Part shown: positions 1 through 9,600 of the stretch, in pieces | Layout of the letters: every line of letters starts with the position of its first letter | Position numbering within the stretch: the first letter of the stretch is position 1 | Assembly: GCA_964639665.1 (NCBI GenBank) | Contig: CAZXEU010000109.1 | Location: forward strand, 1 to 17,868 | Source of the DNA: CAZXEU01 sp964639665 | GTDB lineage: Bacteria > Bacteroidota > Rhodothermia > Rhodothermales > Bin80 | Direction: 5' to 3' | Length of the DNA stretch: 17,868 nucleotides | The notes under the pieces: model-generated | Databases searched by the model: none | The model's input: the letters and a program-made list of their open reading frames with translations, nothing else | Told to the model about the DNA's origin: nothing | Program-made: the position numbers and the translations under genes

Positions 1-1743
1 CTCCTGCGTTCTTTGCACGGGCGTGCCGATCGGCATCTCAATGCGCGCCACAACCACCTCACCCTCAATCTCCGGGATGAAGATGAACCCGACCAGCCCG
101 CTGCGGACCACGCCCATGGACAGCACCATCAGCGCCACCGAGCCCAGGATCACCAGTCCGTATCGCCGCGTGCTGAAGCGAAGCACGGCATCCAGGGGAC
201 CCTGTACAAAGCGCAGCAGCGCCCGGTTGGTCGCTTGCTGCACCCGGTTGAGCCAGAGTGTTACGGCACCCGAGCCGCCGCCTCGCTTCATGTGCGACAG
301 GTGGGCCGGAAGGATGAACAGGGACTCGATCAGGGAGAACACCAGCACCGCGATCACCACCGTGGGAATGGAGCGCATCAACTTGCCCATTGACCCGGGA
401 ACAAAGAGCATCGGTGCAAAGGCCGCTATGGTCGTCAGCACGGCGAAGACCACCGGGACACTGATGCGCGTGGCCCCCTTTACTGCGGCCGGCACGGCAG
501 CCAGGCCGCGCTCCCTTTCCCTGTATATGTTCTCGCCTATTACGATGGCATCATCGACCACGATGCCGATGGCCACAATGAATGCGAATAGCGACGTCAT
601 ATCGATCGAAAGGCCCAGGACCCCCATCACGGCGAACGTGCCCACAAAGGAAAGCACGAGACCCACCGCCGTCCATAGCGCCAGGTGCAGGTTCATGAAC
701 AGCACAAGAGCCAGCGTCACCAGGATAAAGCCCGCGATGCCGTTGCGTATAAGCAGGTCAAGCCGGCTCCTGAGATAGAGGTGCTCGTTGCGCCAGGTGT
801 CCACGGAAATCCCCTCGGGTACGGTCAAGCGAAAACCCGCCAGGTATTCGTCCACGGCTTCTGCGATATCGAGCACGCGCTCGTCGCCCGTGCGGCTCAC
901 CGACACCAGCGCGGCGGGATATCCGCGGAACCGGGTAATCAGGTCGGCATCCCTGAATCCGTCCGTGACGCTCGCCAGATCGCGCACACGCACCACCGCA
1001 CCATCGGGAGTGGCGCGGACTATGATGTCCTCAAACTCTTGCGCGGTAAGCCGCTGGCCCGTGGATCGCACGAGGATCTCACCGCCGCGCGTATCGAGGC
1101 TGCCGCCCGACAAGTCCAGGCTGCCGCGGCGGACCGCCGCCGCCACGTCGGAAAGACGCAGTCCGTATGCGTGGAGCGCGCTTTCCGGCACCTCAATGGA
1201 GATCTCGTAGTCACGAACGCCCGTCGTTCGCACATAAGAGACCTCATCCAAATCCGTCAGGTCGTCCTTTACCCGTTCGGCAAGCGCCTTGAGCGTGTGC
1301 TCGTCTGCGTTGCCATAGATGGCAACCTGGAGCACGTTCCTGCGCGTGGTCAGCTCGCGTACTACGGGCCGCTCCGCCTCGGCAGGGAATGTGTCGATGC
1401 GGTCTACTGCGCTCTTTATGTCGCTTAGTGCACGGTCCAGGTTCGTGCCCAGTTCAAGACTGATGGTCAGCACACCGACGTGCTCGGAGGCCGCAGCCAC
1501 GATCTCCTTGATGCCGTCGATGCCATCGACGGCCTCCTCGATCCGGCGCACCACGGAATCCTCTACTTCCTCGGGCGTCGCACCGGGATAGTCCGCCCGT
1601 ATTTCAACGGCGTCAAGGCTCGATTCCTGAAAGACCTCTTGCGGAATCCTCACCAGGCTGAGGATGCCCATGATCAGAATCAGCGCCATGAGCAGATTCG
1701 CGGCGACGCTGTTCTGCGCCATGTAGGCAATGGCGTTCTTCAT
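1..1743 (-). CDS. RND efflux transporter permease (AcrB-type), N-terminal 581 residues, cut by window edge
   Basis: Inner-membrane, proton-driven pump subunit of a tripartite drug/solute exporter. Reading the minus strand from the ATG at 1743 gives an open frame of 581 codons running off the left edge with no stop. The N-terminus (MKNAIAYMAQNSVAANLLMA) is the usual RND first membrane helix after a short cytosolic tail. A periplasmic porter domain follows, then closely spaced membrane helices at about residues 325-430. The signature GIVVDDAIVIGENI lies in the fourth helix. D397 and D398 match the proton-relay aspartates D407/D408 of E. coli AcrB. About half of a typical 1000-1050 residue protein is present. 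It follows the adaptor gene by 17 bases, so it is the last of the three genes seen in the operon. No strong ribosome binding site precedes it. The substrate cannot be told from sequence. Confidence 0.95.
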   Translation of the reverse strand, partial: MKNAIAYMAQNSVAANLLMALILIMGILSLVRIPQEVFQESSLDAVEIRADYPGATPEEVEDSVVRRIEEAVDGIDGIKEIVAAASEHVGVLTISLELGTNLDRALSDIKSAVDRIDTFPAEAERPVVRELTTRRNVLQVAIYGNADEHTLKALAERVKDDLTDLDEVSYVRTTGVRDYEISIEVPESALHAYGLRLSDVAAAVRRGSLDLSGGSLDTRGGEILVRSTGQRLTAQEFEDIIVRATPDGAVVRVRDLASVTDGFRDADLITRFRGYPAALVSVSRTGDERVLDIAEAVDEYLAGFRLTVPEGISVDTWRNEHLYLRSRLDLLIRNGIAGFILVTLALVLFMNLHLALWTAVGLVLSFVGTFAVMGVLGLSIDMTSLFAFIVAIGIVVDDAIVIGENIYRERERGLAAVPAAVKGATRISVPVVFAVLTTIAAFAPMLFVPGSMGKLMRSIPTVVIAVLVFSLIESLFILPAHLSHMKRGGGSGAVTLWLNRVQQATNRALLRFVQGPLDAVLRFSTRRYGLVILGSVALMVLSMGVVRSGLVGFIFIPEIEGEVVVARIEMPIGTPVQRTQE

Positions 1744-1760
1744 GTCGGCGCTGCGTCCGG

Positions 1761-2936
1761 CTACTGCGTAATCAGCTGAACCTGCATGCCGTCCGTGACA
1801 GCGTCCAACGTGCCTGTCACGACCGCGTATTCCTCCGTAATACCGCCTGAAATGTAGACGGTGTCCTCGACCTCCTGAATGATTTCCACGGGGCGAATCT
1901 GCAGACGTCCGTCTTCGACCACCCAGACCACGGCGCCCTGCCTCAGCGCTCCTCTGGGCAGCGTGTAGTACTCGTCAAACTGGCGTCCCTCCAGGTAGGC
2001 CGTCACGTGCGTGCCCACAAGAAGCGGAGGGCGCTGCCCGTCGGTTTCATAGGGCCGGAGCACGCGGATCACCGCGTTGAGCGTGCGGGAAGCCTCCGAC
2101 AACGCCCCTTCCGTGCGGTGGACATAGCCTTCCCACTCGTGCACGCCTCCGGCATGGGCAGCCACAACCCTGGCCCGATTGCGCTGCGCCCCGCCACCGA
2201 GCACGTCACCGAGCAGCGCCACGTCGCGTCCGGCGACGGCTACATCGATTTCAGCCACATCGGTACCGTAGAATGCCGCGACTACTTGCCCGGGCCCCAC
2301 GACCTGGCCCAGGTCCGCGCCAATTGTCCGGATGCGACCGTTGAACGGCGCCGTGATACGAGTCCTCTGAAGGCGCGCTTCCGCATCCTGCAGGCGGGCC
2401 CTGGCACTCTCAAGCAGCGCTGCGGCCGCCTGCCCTTGCGGTTCCCTGAAGACCAGGCTGCCAAGCTCCGTGCTGTCGGGCTGCGCACGGTCGCCGGTCA
2501 AGCCTTCCAGGCGGGACCACTCCTCCCGCGCGATGGCCGATTCCTCCTCCGCACGGAGTACATCCAGCTGCCGCTGCACCACTTCGGCGCGCGCTATGGT
2601 CACCGCATTGGCATAGTCCACAGAGTCGATCCTGAGCAGCTCCTGCCCCTCGCGAAACGTACCTCCCGCGACGAATCCATCCGCGGTCCATGTCACCTTG
2701 CCCGCCACCTCGGCAATCAGCGTTATTTCGCGAAGCGGGCGTACGCTTCCGTATCCGGAAACCGTGATGCGCCCTTCGTGGCGCTCGGCATGCACTGCAG
2801 CCACTTCGGGAGGCACGTGCTGCGGGGCCGGATCCGGAGCTTCGGGGCGCAGCCGCGAAAGTATGCGCGGCACGATAATGGCCACTGCCAGCACGGCGAC
2901 AGCGGCCAGTACAATGACCAATCTGCGTCGATTCAT
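1761..2936 (-). CDS. RND efflux periplasmic adaptor (membrane fusion protein)
   Basis: Periplasmic adaptor of the HlyD/AcrA type, linking the RND permease to the outer-membrane factor; 391 residues, normal for the family. Residues 6-27 form one N-terminal membrane anchor after a basic MNRRR start, with no lipobox. Next come the first half of a lipoyl domain (around GYGSVRPLREITLIAEVAGK, residues 61-80), a helical hairpin (about 115-190, rich in Ala/Glu/Arg), the returning lipoyl half (RTRITAPFNGRIRTIGADLG), then beta-barrel and membrane-proximal domains. The stretch TYLEGR-like/LPRGAL near the C-terminus is typical of MFPs. It starts 32 bases after the outer-membrane gene and ends 17 bases before the permease, so the three are co-transcribed. 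It is oriented minus, and the overlapping plus-strand open frame at 2007-2972 is a shadow. Confidence 0.93.
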   Translation of the reverse strand: MNRRRLVIVLAAVAVLAVAIIVPRILSRLRPEAPDPAPQHVPPEVAAVHAERHEGRITVSGYGSVRPLREITLIAEVAGKVTWTADGFVAGGTFREGQELLRIDSVDYANAVTIARAEVVQRQLDVLRAEEESAIAREEWSRLEGLTGDRAQPDSTELGSLVFREPQGQAAAALLESARARLQDAEARLQRTRITAPFNGRIRTIGADLGQVVGPGQVVAAFYGTDVAEIDVAVAGRDVALLGDVLGGGAQRNRARVVAAHAGGVHEWEGYVHRTEGALSEASRTLNAVIRVLRPYETDGQRPPLLVGTHVTAYLEGRQFDEYYTLPRGALRQGAVVWVVEDGRLQIRPVEIIQEVEDTVYISGGITEEYAVVTGTLDAVTDGMQVQLITQ

Positions 2937-2968
2937 CGCGGCCGAACGCTATTTGTTGCTAAGCATGA

Positions 2969-4504
2969 CTAGGGTGTTGTCGGGAAGTCTTCCGCAGATT
3001 CATCAATCCATGCTCCTCCGAGCGAGCGGTGTACTGCCAGGCGTGCTTCGGCCAACGCGCGGTGCGATGCTGCCAGCGCCATCCCCGTACGTAACAGGTT
3101 TCGCCGGCCGTCCAGATAACCCACGTAGTCTCCCACGCCGCGTACGTAGCGCCGCTCCTGATACCGCGCGCTCTCGAGTGCAGCCTCGTACGAGGCAAAC
3201 AGCAGGTCATGGCGCTCCTTCTCCTTGCCATAATGCACGAGTGCGGCCTCGACCTCCCTGAACGCGGTAAGCACCGTCTTTTCATACTGCGCAGCCATTT
3301 GTTCATATTGGGCCCATGCGGCCCGAACGTTCGCCCGCATCGTCGCGGCGTTGAAAATGGGCGCGGTAATGCCGGCTCCGAGGCTCCAGAAGTTCTGACC
3401 GGTCTTGGCGATATCCGCGAGGTCACTGCTCTGCGTTCCTGCAGCCCCGGTCAGGGCAAAGCTGGGAAAGCGGGCCGCGCGGGCTACGCCAATGCGCTCG
3501 CGCGCCGCTTCCAGGCGCTGGAACGCCGCCACGATGTCGGGTCTCTCCTGGAGCAGATCGGACGGGATGCCGCTCGGGATGTCCTCCAGCACAAACGCGT
3601 GGGCAGCCTCTGAGACGACCAGGGTGTCAAACGGAGCCTGGTAGCGCCCAAGAATGAGGGCCAGCCGGCCCCGAGCCGCTTCGAGCGCGCTCTCGATCAG
3701 GGGCAGCTCCGCCCGCGCCGCATCCAGCTCCTGCTGCACAGAATAATATTCGAATGAGGAGGCGAGTCCGCGCTCGTAGCGCCCCGAGGTGACGTCGGCG
3801 CGCTCCTGCAGGATGTCGACACTCTCGCGCATCAGTGCAAGCGTACTCTGCCGTTCCACCACCGCGAAATACGCCGCTATCGTTTCCCCTATGACGCCCA
3901 GCAGCGCCGTCCGCACATCCGAGCGAGTAGCAAAGAACTCCCTGAGCACCGCACGCTTGGTTCCGCTCGCCCGCCCCCAGAAGTCCAGCTCGAAGGCAAA
4001 CCCGAGGGATGCGCTGTAGGTCGTGAATTTGAAGCGGTCAGGAAACTCGGGAGCGCCCGGAAAGCTGATATTCTCGCTGAGCTGTCCCCCGATCCCGGTG
4101 TTGGAGGGCGTGTTCTGCTCGTCCCTGCGTCCGGACAATGCCACCGACGGCAGCTGTCCGGCCCGGGCAATGCGAAACCGGTTCTGTAATTCGTCCACGC
4201 GAGCGATGGCCACGCGCAGGTCCAGGTTGTTCGCCACAGCCGTGTCCACGAGCTGGTCCAGGTATGGATCAGCAAAGCCGTGCCACCAATAGTGCTGGGC
4301 CGCAGCCTCCTCCAGCGTGGCCGCCGCAAATTCTGCCGGCAACTCCTCGACAGGCCGCTGCGCGCGCGGTGCCATTGAGCAGCCAAAAACCAGCATGGCC
4401 GCCAGCATCAGCACACTGCCAGCGGGTCCAGCCCGGCGCAGCCCGGTATCGCCCGGTCTGCATGCGCTGGTATCGCGGCACCTGGCCGCTGCATTGCTTC
4501 TCAT
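2969..4504 (-). CDS. RND efflux outer-membrane factor lipoprotein (TolC/OprM/NodT family)
   Basis: Outer-membrane channel of the tripartite pump, 511 residues from the chosen ATG at 4504. An upstream in-frame start at 4657 was rejected. The extra 51 residues are low-complexity and run through the likely promoter, whereas the 4504 ATG has an AAGGGAC-like ribosome site just upstream. The N-terminus is basic, then a hydrophobic run (SVLMLAAMLVFGC) with Cys42 in a lipobox-like context; Phe at -2 is slightly unusual. The body has two OEP-type repeats: the first holds LDLRVAIARVDELQNRFRIA, and the second holds RPDIVAAFQRLEAARERIGV and FPSFALTGAAG, both hallmarks of OprM-like proteins. It is the first gene of the efflux operon, transcribed away from the divergent channel gene. 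Confidence 0.93.
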   Translation of the reverse strand: MRSNAAARCRDTSACRPGDTGLRRAGPAGSVLMLAAMLVFGCSMAPRAQRPVEELPAEFAAATLEEAAAQHYWWHGFADPYLDQLVDTAVANNLDLRVAIARVDELQNRFRIARAGQLPSVALSGRRDEQNTPSNTGIGGQLSENISFPGAPEFPDRFKFTTYSASLGFAFELDFWGRASGTKRAVLREFFATRSDVRTALLGVIGETIAAYFAVVERQSTLALMRESVDILQERADVTSGRYERGLASSFEYYSVQQELDAARAELPLIESALEAARGRLALILGRYQAPFDTLVVSEAAHAFVLEDIPSGIPSDLLQERPDIVAAFQRLEAARERIGVARAARFPSFALTGAAGTQSSDLADIAKTGQNFWSLGAGITAPIFNAATMRANVRAAWAQYEQMAAQYEKTVLTAFREVEAALVHYGKEKERHDLLFASYEAALESARYQERRYVRGVGDYVGYLDGRRNLLRTGMALAASHRALAEARLAVHRSLGGAWIDESAEDFPTTP

Positions 4505-4532
4505 GAAGTCCCTTTTGCTGCGAGAGGGCCCC

Positions 4533-4540
4533 CTAATATA
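4533..4540 (-). promoter_or_regulatory. Candidate -7 promoter element for the efflux operon
   Basis: On the minus strand this reads TATATTAG, one base off the TAnnTTTG -7 consensus of Bacteroidota-type promoters. It sits in an AT-rich patch (TTATTTATATTAG) within an otherwise GC-rich spacer, about 30 bases before the ATG at 4504. I see no clear -33 TTTG at the expected distance, so the call is tentative. Confidence 0.4.
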
Positions 4541-4584
4541 AATAATGGTCGCACGCTGTTGTTGGCGGCGGTCGCCTCCCCGCC

Positions 4585-4623
4585 ATCCGGCTGTGCCGGA
4601 TCCGCGCTCTGGTCCGGCGCGGA
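4585..4623. repeat. Two adjacent perfect inverted repeats (hairpins)
   Basis: ATCCGG (4585-4590) pairs with CCGGAT (4596-4601) across a 5-base loop. TCCGCGC (4601-4607) pairs with GCGCGGA (4617-4623) across a 9-base loop; the two share base 4601. No T-run follows on either strand, so a classical terminator is not supported. They lie between the two candidate divergent promoters, so an operator or 5' UTR structure is possible. Confidence 0.5.
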
Positions 4624-4706
4624 GGTTTGCCGAGGCACGGAGCCGGCTGAAGCTCATCGTTTCGGGTCACCGTATTTTGTAGCTTGATTCATTGTCCGCG
4701 GCGCAA

Positions 4707-6686
4707 ATGGGCAACGGCCACTTCCAATGGAGAGCGCGACTGGCGCTGCTTGGCGGCATCGTTCTGGCGGGATGCGTCCCGCAAGAGACGCTCGACTGCG
4801 GCACCCTTGAAGGTGCCTTCGATCGCGTTGCGGAGGAAGGTGCGTTGCTCGCCGCCGCAGCGGATTCGCTGGAAGCGCAGTTGAACGCCGCGTGCGAGGC
4901 GCTACCCCTGGTGGCCCGCTTGCCGGAAGCATTTTATTCTCCGCCGGATACCGCGCAGGCGCAGGCCCTGGACTCGCTGGTGCGGCGTCAGGAATTGCTC
5001 GACCGACAACTGCACGGGATCCTGGCTGCCACGACGGCTGGCTTATTCGGCAGCAGGCCGCCCGCCCGCTTTGATGAATTGCGGGCGCAGCTGGAAAGCA
5101 GCGTGCCGGCCGGCCAGGACATGGACCCGATGGCGGCCCTCGCTGCGCACGTGTCCGGGTTCGAATCGGCGAAGGTCCTTCTGGGCGGCTGGCTCAGCGA
5201 GGTCGATTCGCCGCAAGCGGCCGCCCTTGCCAGGCTCCAGGTTGCGCTCCTGGACTCGCTGCACGCCGCGCTGCGTGCCTCCTTTGTGCGCACCCTCCCG
5301 GCAGCCGGCGCACCACTTTCTCCTTCGCTCGATACGCTGGGCGCGGAGATCCGGCATTTGGCAGCGCGGCACGCCGTGCAGGCCGCGTCCCATCGCGCCT
5401 TCATGCAGGGCATAGCAGGAAGTGCCATCCCGCTTGCCGGCACAGCTGAGAGTTCGCGCACGAGAGAGCTCGCGTGGCAGTTTGGCCAGGCGGCGGGCCT
5501 GCTTCGGGAAGTCATTCTTGCACTGCAGGCATCGGCCCAGTACTACGCCGATGCCGGCACCGGGGCTTCGCGGCTCAGGCTGGAGGACGCCATCGGGCGG
5601 CTTGCCGACGCGGCCGGCACCCTGGAGCACCGATCGGCGGACCTGGCGCGTGCGATGGGCCGCCCCGACGCAGGCGCAACCGACAGCGTACGCCTGGCAG
5701 TTGAAGCCATAGAGCGCGAACTGCTCCGCCAGGAGCGGAGCCTCGCCGGACTTCAGGATGCCCTCGCATCAATTGCTCCCGCCGAGCGCGACCAGAGGCC
5801 CGTGCAGCTGATCGGCGAAGCTGCCGCCGTCTACGGCGACGTGCACGCAGACACGCGCGCGCTCGCCGAAGCGCTGACGGCACAATTGGGCAGCGAATTG
5901 CAGAACTACGGCGCCAAGATATTTGCCACCATCCTGCTCATTCTGGTAGGATTCGGCCTGATTCGGGCTGCCATGTGGCTGCTCGACACGATAGCCGAGC
6001 GCAGTGCCAGCCGGCGCCTGTTCTACAAGCGGCTCATCCCCATCGTACGCCTGGTGGTCTGGAGCGTCTTGCTCTACGTGGTACTGGCCTACGTATTTCA
6101 GCTGGACCAGCGGAGTCTCTTCGCGGCGGCCGCCGCCATAGGTGTCGCCATCGGCTTCGCGGCGCAGAACATCCTGAAGAATGTCTTCGGCGGCATCATC
6201 ATCATTTTCGACCAGCCTTTCCAGGTCGGGGACAAGATCCGGGTGGGAGGAACCTACGGCGAAGTGGTCTCGATCGGACTTCGGGCCACCCGCATTGTCA
6301 CGCCGGACGACAACGAAGTTACCGTGCCCAATGCGCAGGTGATCGATACGCAGGTCGCCAACGCGAACACGGGGTCGCTGGACTGCCAGGTGGTGGTTGA
6401 GCTCTTCATTCCGGGCTGGTCCGATACCGCCAAGGCCAAAGCGATTGCCTATAGCGCAGCCGCGAATTCGAAATATGTTTTCCTGGGCAAACCAATCGTG
6501 GTCAACGTACAGGACGTGTTCAAGGAAACTTTCCTTACCCGCCTCGCCGTCAAGGCCTACGTGCTGGATACGCGATACGAGTTCGCCTTCGCCAGCGACG
6601 TCACAGAAACGGCCAAGGCTGAATTCAAGCGGCAGGGATACTTCGCCCAACTCGAAAAGGGCGGAATAGCCTGGAAGGCACCGTGA
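4707..6686 (+). CDS. MscS-family mechanosensitive channel with lipoprotein signal and large periplasmic domain
   Basis: Inner-membrane small-conductance-type channel, 659 residues from the ATG at 4707. A TTG five codons upstream is less likely. Residues 9-23 (RARLALLGGIVLAGC) form a signal peptide with a canonical LAGC lipobox, so Cys23 would be lipidated. Residues 24-395 are a predicted helical, Ala/Leu/Glu-rich periplasmic domain. Membrane helices follow at about 402-428, 443-464 and 471-500. The third carries the MscS pore signature (AAAAAIGVAIGFAAQNILKN) and then FQVGDKIRVGG of the beta domain; the C-terminal alpha/beta cage ends at the stop. Other MscS relatives such as MscK also have a large periplasmic region, but an N-terminal lipid anchor is unusual. 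The stop overlaps the next gene by 4 bases (GTGA), implying translational coupling. Confidence 0.9.
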   Translation: MGNGHFQWRARLALLGGIVLAGCVPQETLDCGTLEGAFDRVAEEGALLAAAADSLEAQLNAACEALPLVARLPEAFYSPPDTAQAQALDSLVRRQELLDRQLHGILAATTAGLFGSRPPARFDELRAQLESSVPAGQDMDPMAALAAHVSGFESAKVLLGGWLSEVDSPQAAALARLQVALLDSLHAALRASFVRTLPAAGAPLSPSLDTLGAEIRHLAARHAVQAASHRAFMQGIAGSAIPLAGTAESSRTRELAWQFGQAAGLLREVILALQASAQYYADAGTGASRLRLEDAIGRLADAAGTLEHRSADLARAMGRPDAGATDSVRLAVEAIERELLRQERSLAGLQDALASIAPAERDQRPVQLIGEAAAVYGDVHADTRALAEALTAQLGSELQNYGAKIFATILLILVGFGLIRAAMWLLDTIAERSASRRLFYKRLIPIVRLVVWSVLLYVVLAYVFQLDQRSLFAAAAAIGVAIGFAAQNILKNVFGGIIIIFDQPFQVGDKIRVGGTYGEVVSIGLRATRIVTPDDNEVTVPNAQVIDTQVANANTGSLDCQVVVELFIPGWSDTAKAKAIAYSAAANSKYVFLGKPIVVNVQDVFKETFLTRLAVKAYVLDTRYEFAFASDVTETAKAEFKRQGYFAQLEKGGIAWKAP

Positions 6687-9600
6687 CCGAACCAACAGCA
6701 GAGCACACCCTGGGCGAAGCCGGGATTGGCCCGGCGAACAGGAGCCTGGTCCTGGAGGCCAGCGCAGCGGCCAGGGATGCCTTCGACAGCGCACTTCGCG
6801 GCTTTGAAGCACAGGTTGCACGGCCGTTGCGGGAACTGGTGGCTGCGGGCGCGCGGAGGCACGGCAACATGGCTGGCGAGGGCGTCTCCGCCTCCCGGGT
6901 GGCCGCCTACCGCACGGTCGTCTGCGAAGAAGTACTGGGACCGCTTGCCGAGCAGCTGGCGAACCTTCCCCGTGAGCTGGCCATCGATGCCATCATCAGA
7001 ATCCCGGAGGTTCTCGCTCCCCTGGCCGAGCACGCAGCCGAGCAATTGACCATGCCGCCCGTGGCTGCAGCGGCATCGAAAAACGGGCAAGACCGCAACA
7101 CGGGTTCCGGCCACGCACTCAGGCGGCTGCGCCCGGTGGGCCGCCGCCGCAAGGACGCCCAATCGGAGGACCACAGGATTGTCCCTTTTCGCGCGCTCCT
7201 GCGCTACCATTTTCGCGTCCGGGTGGCTCGCTCGGCCGAAAGGCTTCACAGCCACGCCGAGAGACACGTGGCCTCCATGGCCGGACGCCTGGAGGCCGCG
7301 ATGAGCAAGTGGTCAGACGCGCTGCTTCGCATCGAACATGAGCTGGAAGGCGATGTGGCGCCGGAGGTGCCTCTGGAGGCCCACCCGGAGCGCTCGCTGG
7401 TAGATGAGGAGTATCGCGCGGCGCCCGAGATGGCTGAAGAGCTGCGAGCCGCAGCGAACGGACTTCAGCAAGTCCTGGAAGACGTTGCGGCAGGGTCCAT
7501 GCCGGAATTCGACAGCGCGGCTGCGCTCGACCAGGACCTGCTGCAGCTCGCCGAAGACCTGCGGCACGCTGGCACCGCATCGCTGAAGGAATCGGACCGC
7601 AGACTGCCGGAGGAATTCGCCGCACATCGCATGCGAGAGTTGCGAAAGCGCTGGTCTTCGTGGCACGAGCAGGCACGCGCGCGCATGGATCTTGTCATCC
7701 GGATGCTCCGCTTGCGCCAGGCGGTAGTCGAGGCCCGCGGAGCGGCGACCACCCAGGTAAGGCGCGCGGCCCTCGCACCGGTGCTGCAAGCTTTCGGCGA
7801 CGCGGCGACGCAGCTGGAGGATGCCTCCCGGTCCTGCTCTGCTGAAGAGCCGGACAGCCTGCCCGCGGCCCTTCAGCACCTGGAGGATGCCGCGCTCGAG
7901 CCCGTTCGGCATTCCCTTACGGGACTCCCCGGAACGCTGGCCGCCGACCAGGTGCTGGCGCTGGCGGGACGCGACCAGTGGCAGGCCCTGACAAGCCAGG
8001 TGCAAGACTGGCCCGATGCCTTTGTCACGCACCCCACGCCGCAGCCTGAATCACCCATAGTGCCTGGCGCCGGCATCGAACGCCGCCACGTAAAGCGCGA
8101 TGTGCTGCAGGTGCTTGCACCGTTTTCCGAGCGGCTTGCCCCGAGCGCAGAGCGGCTTCGCGGGCGGCTCCGCGACATATGGCAAGCAGCGGAGCAGGTA
8201 CTGAGCGTCGCGGAGTTCAGCCTCGCGGCAGCACGCAAGGAACTGGAAGGCGGCAACGGACAGCAACGTGCCGAAGACGCGAGGCAGCTCGCCAGCGGAG
8301 GCCTGCTGCGTGCGGCGGACACGCTCCGGGACCTGCTTCAGTCACTGCAAGCACCCTGGCAGCAGTTCGCGCAGGCCGTCCACGAGCTTTTCCGGCAGGA
8401 CTGGGCGGACATTCACCGCAGCGTTCGTGCCGAGGCCTCCATTGAGCACTGGTGGCTGGGCCTTCGAAAGCGACTGGGCCGCGGGCGTCAGCAGGCCGGC
8501 GTACGGCTGCGCGCCCGGGTGGCAGGGATCCGCAGCGCGCTGGGCCAGGTTCTGCGGCGGGGGCATCGACGGGCCGCGGACCTCATCGAGCAGGGCCGCA
8601 CGGCTATCGGCGTGACCGGCGCCGCAGAGAGCGCGCGGCTCGCCACGCTGGAAGCCATCAGCCAGGATGCCTTGCGCGCGCTGCAGGAACAGCTGCCGCT
8701 GGTGTATCGCAAGCTGTTTGCGCTGGAGCCGGTTTCCGAACCGTGGCTGCTGGAAGGCCGCGACGACGATCTGGCATACCTGCGTCAGCATGTGCACCGG
8801 GGCCAAAGCAACGTGACCGCCGGAGCGCTATTGCTACCCATGCCGGCAGGCAGCGGACGAACAAGCCTGCTGCGCATACTCGCAATGGAGCTTGAAGAAA
8901 CCAACAGCACGCACACGGTGACGCTCCAGCGGCGCGTGCACCATGCCGCCGAGCTGGCCCATGCGCTGGCTGGGGCCATGGGCATCAGCGCGCACTCGCT
9001 CGAGGAACTGGAAAGGCGGCTGCTGCAGTCCCGCCCTGCGGTCTGCCTCATAGACAACCTGGAGCACCTGATGCTGCGGACCTACGGCGGGACGGCTCTT
9101 CTGGAGCGCGCCCTGCTTTTCTTCGCCCGCACAGCTTCCCGCGTGTGCTGGATCGGCACGATAAGCAATCTTGCGTGGCAGTACCTGGAACGGGTACTCG
9201 GCAGCGCGTCCAGCCTCGTATCCACCTACCGCCCCGCCGTCGCAAGCCGCTCGATGCTCGGCAGCATCATGCTCGGCAGGCACAACCGCAGCGGTCTGCG
9301 CCTGGTCTTCGCACCTGGTGCTGCCTTAACCCCGATCTTCTACAGAAAACTGGAGCGGGCACGCGACGAAGAGGCGCGCCAGGCACTGCTCCGGGACCAC
9401 TGCATCGAGCGCCTCTACCACCAGTGCGGATCAAATATCGCGCTCGGCCTCTTCTACTGGCTGCGCTCGGCCGCATTTGACCGTGGACGCGTTACCCTGC
9501 AAGCGCCGGCGCCGCTAAGCTTCCGCTTTCTCGAGACCCTTGGGCTGGCGCGGGCCTTCACGCTCAAGGCCTTTCTGATGCACAATACGCTGACTCTTTC

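Larger units (their letters stand above)
4505..4706. other. Divergent intergenic control region
   Basis: About 200 bases separate the divergent starts of the efflux operon (4504, minus) and the channel gene (4707, plus), so promoters for both must lie here unless one gene has an internal start. An AT-rich patch near 4533-4550 serves the minus side. On the plus side, TATTTTG at 4673-4679 and TAGCTTGA at 4681-4687 are imperfect matches to a TAnnTTTG -7 element. Two hairpins lie between them. No regulator gene is adjacent. Confidence 0.55.

Noticed and set aside
2007..2972. 321-residue plus-strand open frame over the adaptor gene
   Set aside because: The minus-strand frame encodes a full membrane fusion protein with anchor and lipoyl halves; the plus frame has no recognisable motif.
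4505..4657. Upstream extension of the outer-membrane factor to an ATG at 4657
   Set aside because: The extension runs through the AT-rich promoter patch and hairpins and places the signal sequence about 85 residues in; the ATG at 4504 with AAGGGAC upstream fits a lipoprotein start.
5769..6821. 350-residue minus-strand open frame over the channel pore region
   Set aside because: It is the shadow of the conserved MscS pore and beta domain on the plus strand.
8840..9172. Reading the 1043-residue protein as a STAND defence NTPase
   Set aside because: The P-loop is degenerate, the domain lies near the C-terminus after a long helical region instead of being central with sensor repeats after it, and no effector domain is seen; the coupled channel gene is a better clue to its role.
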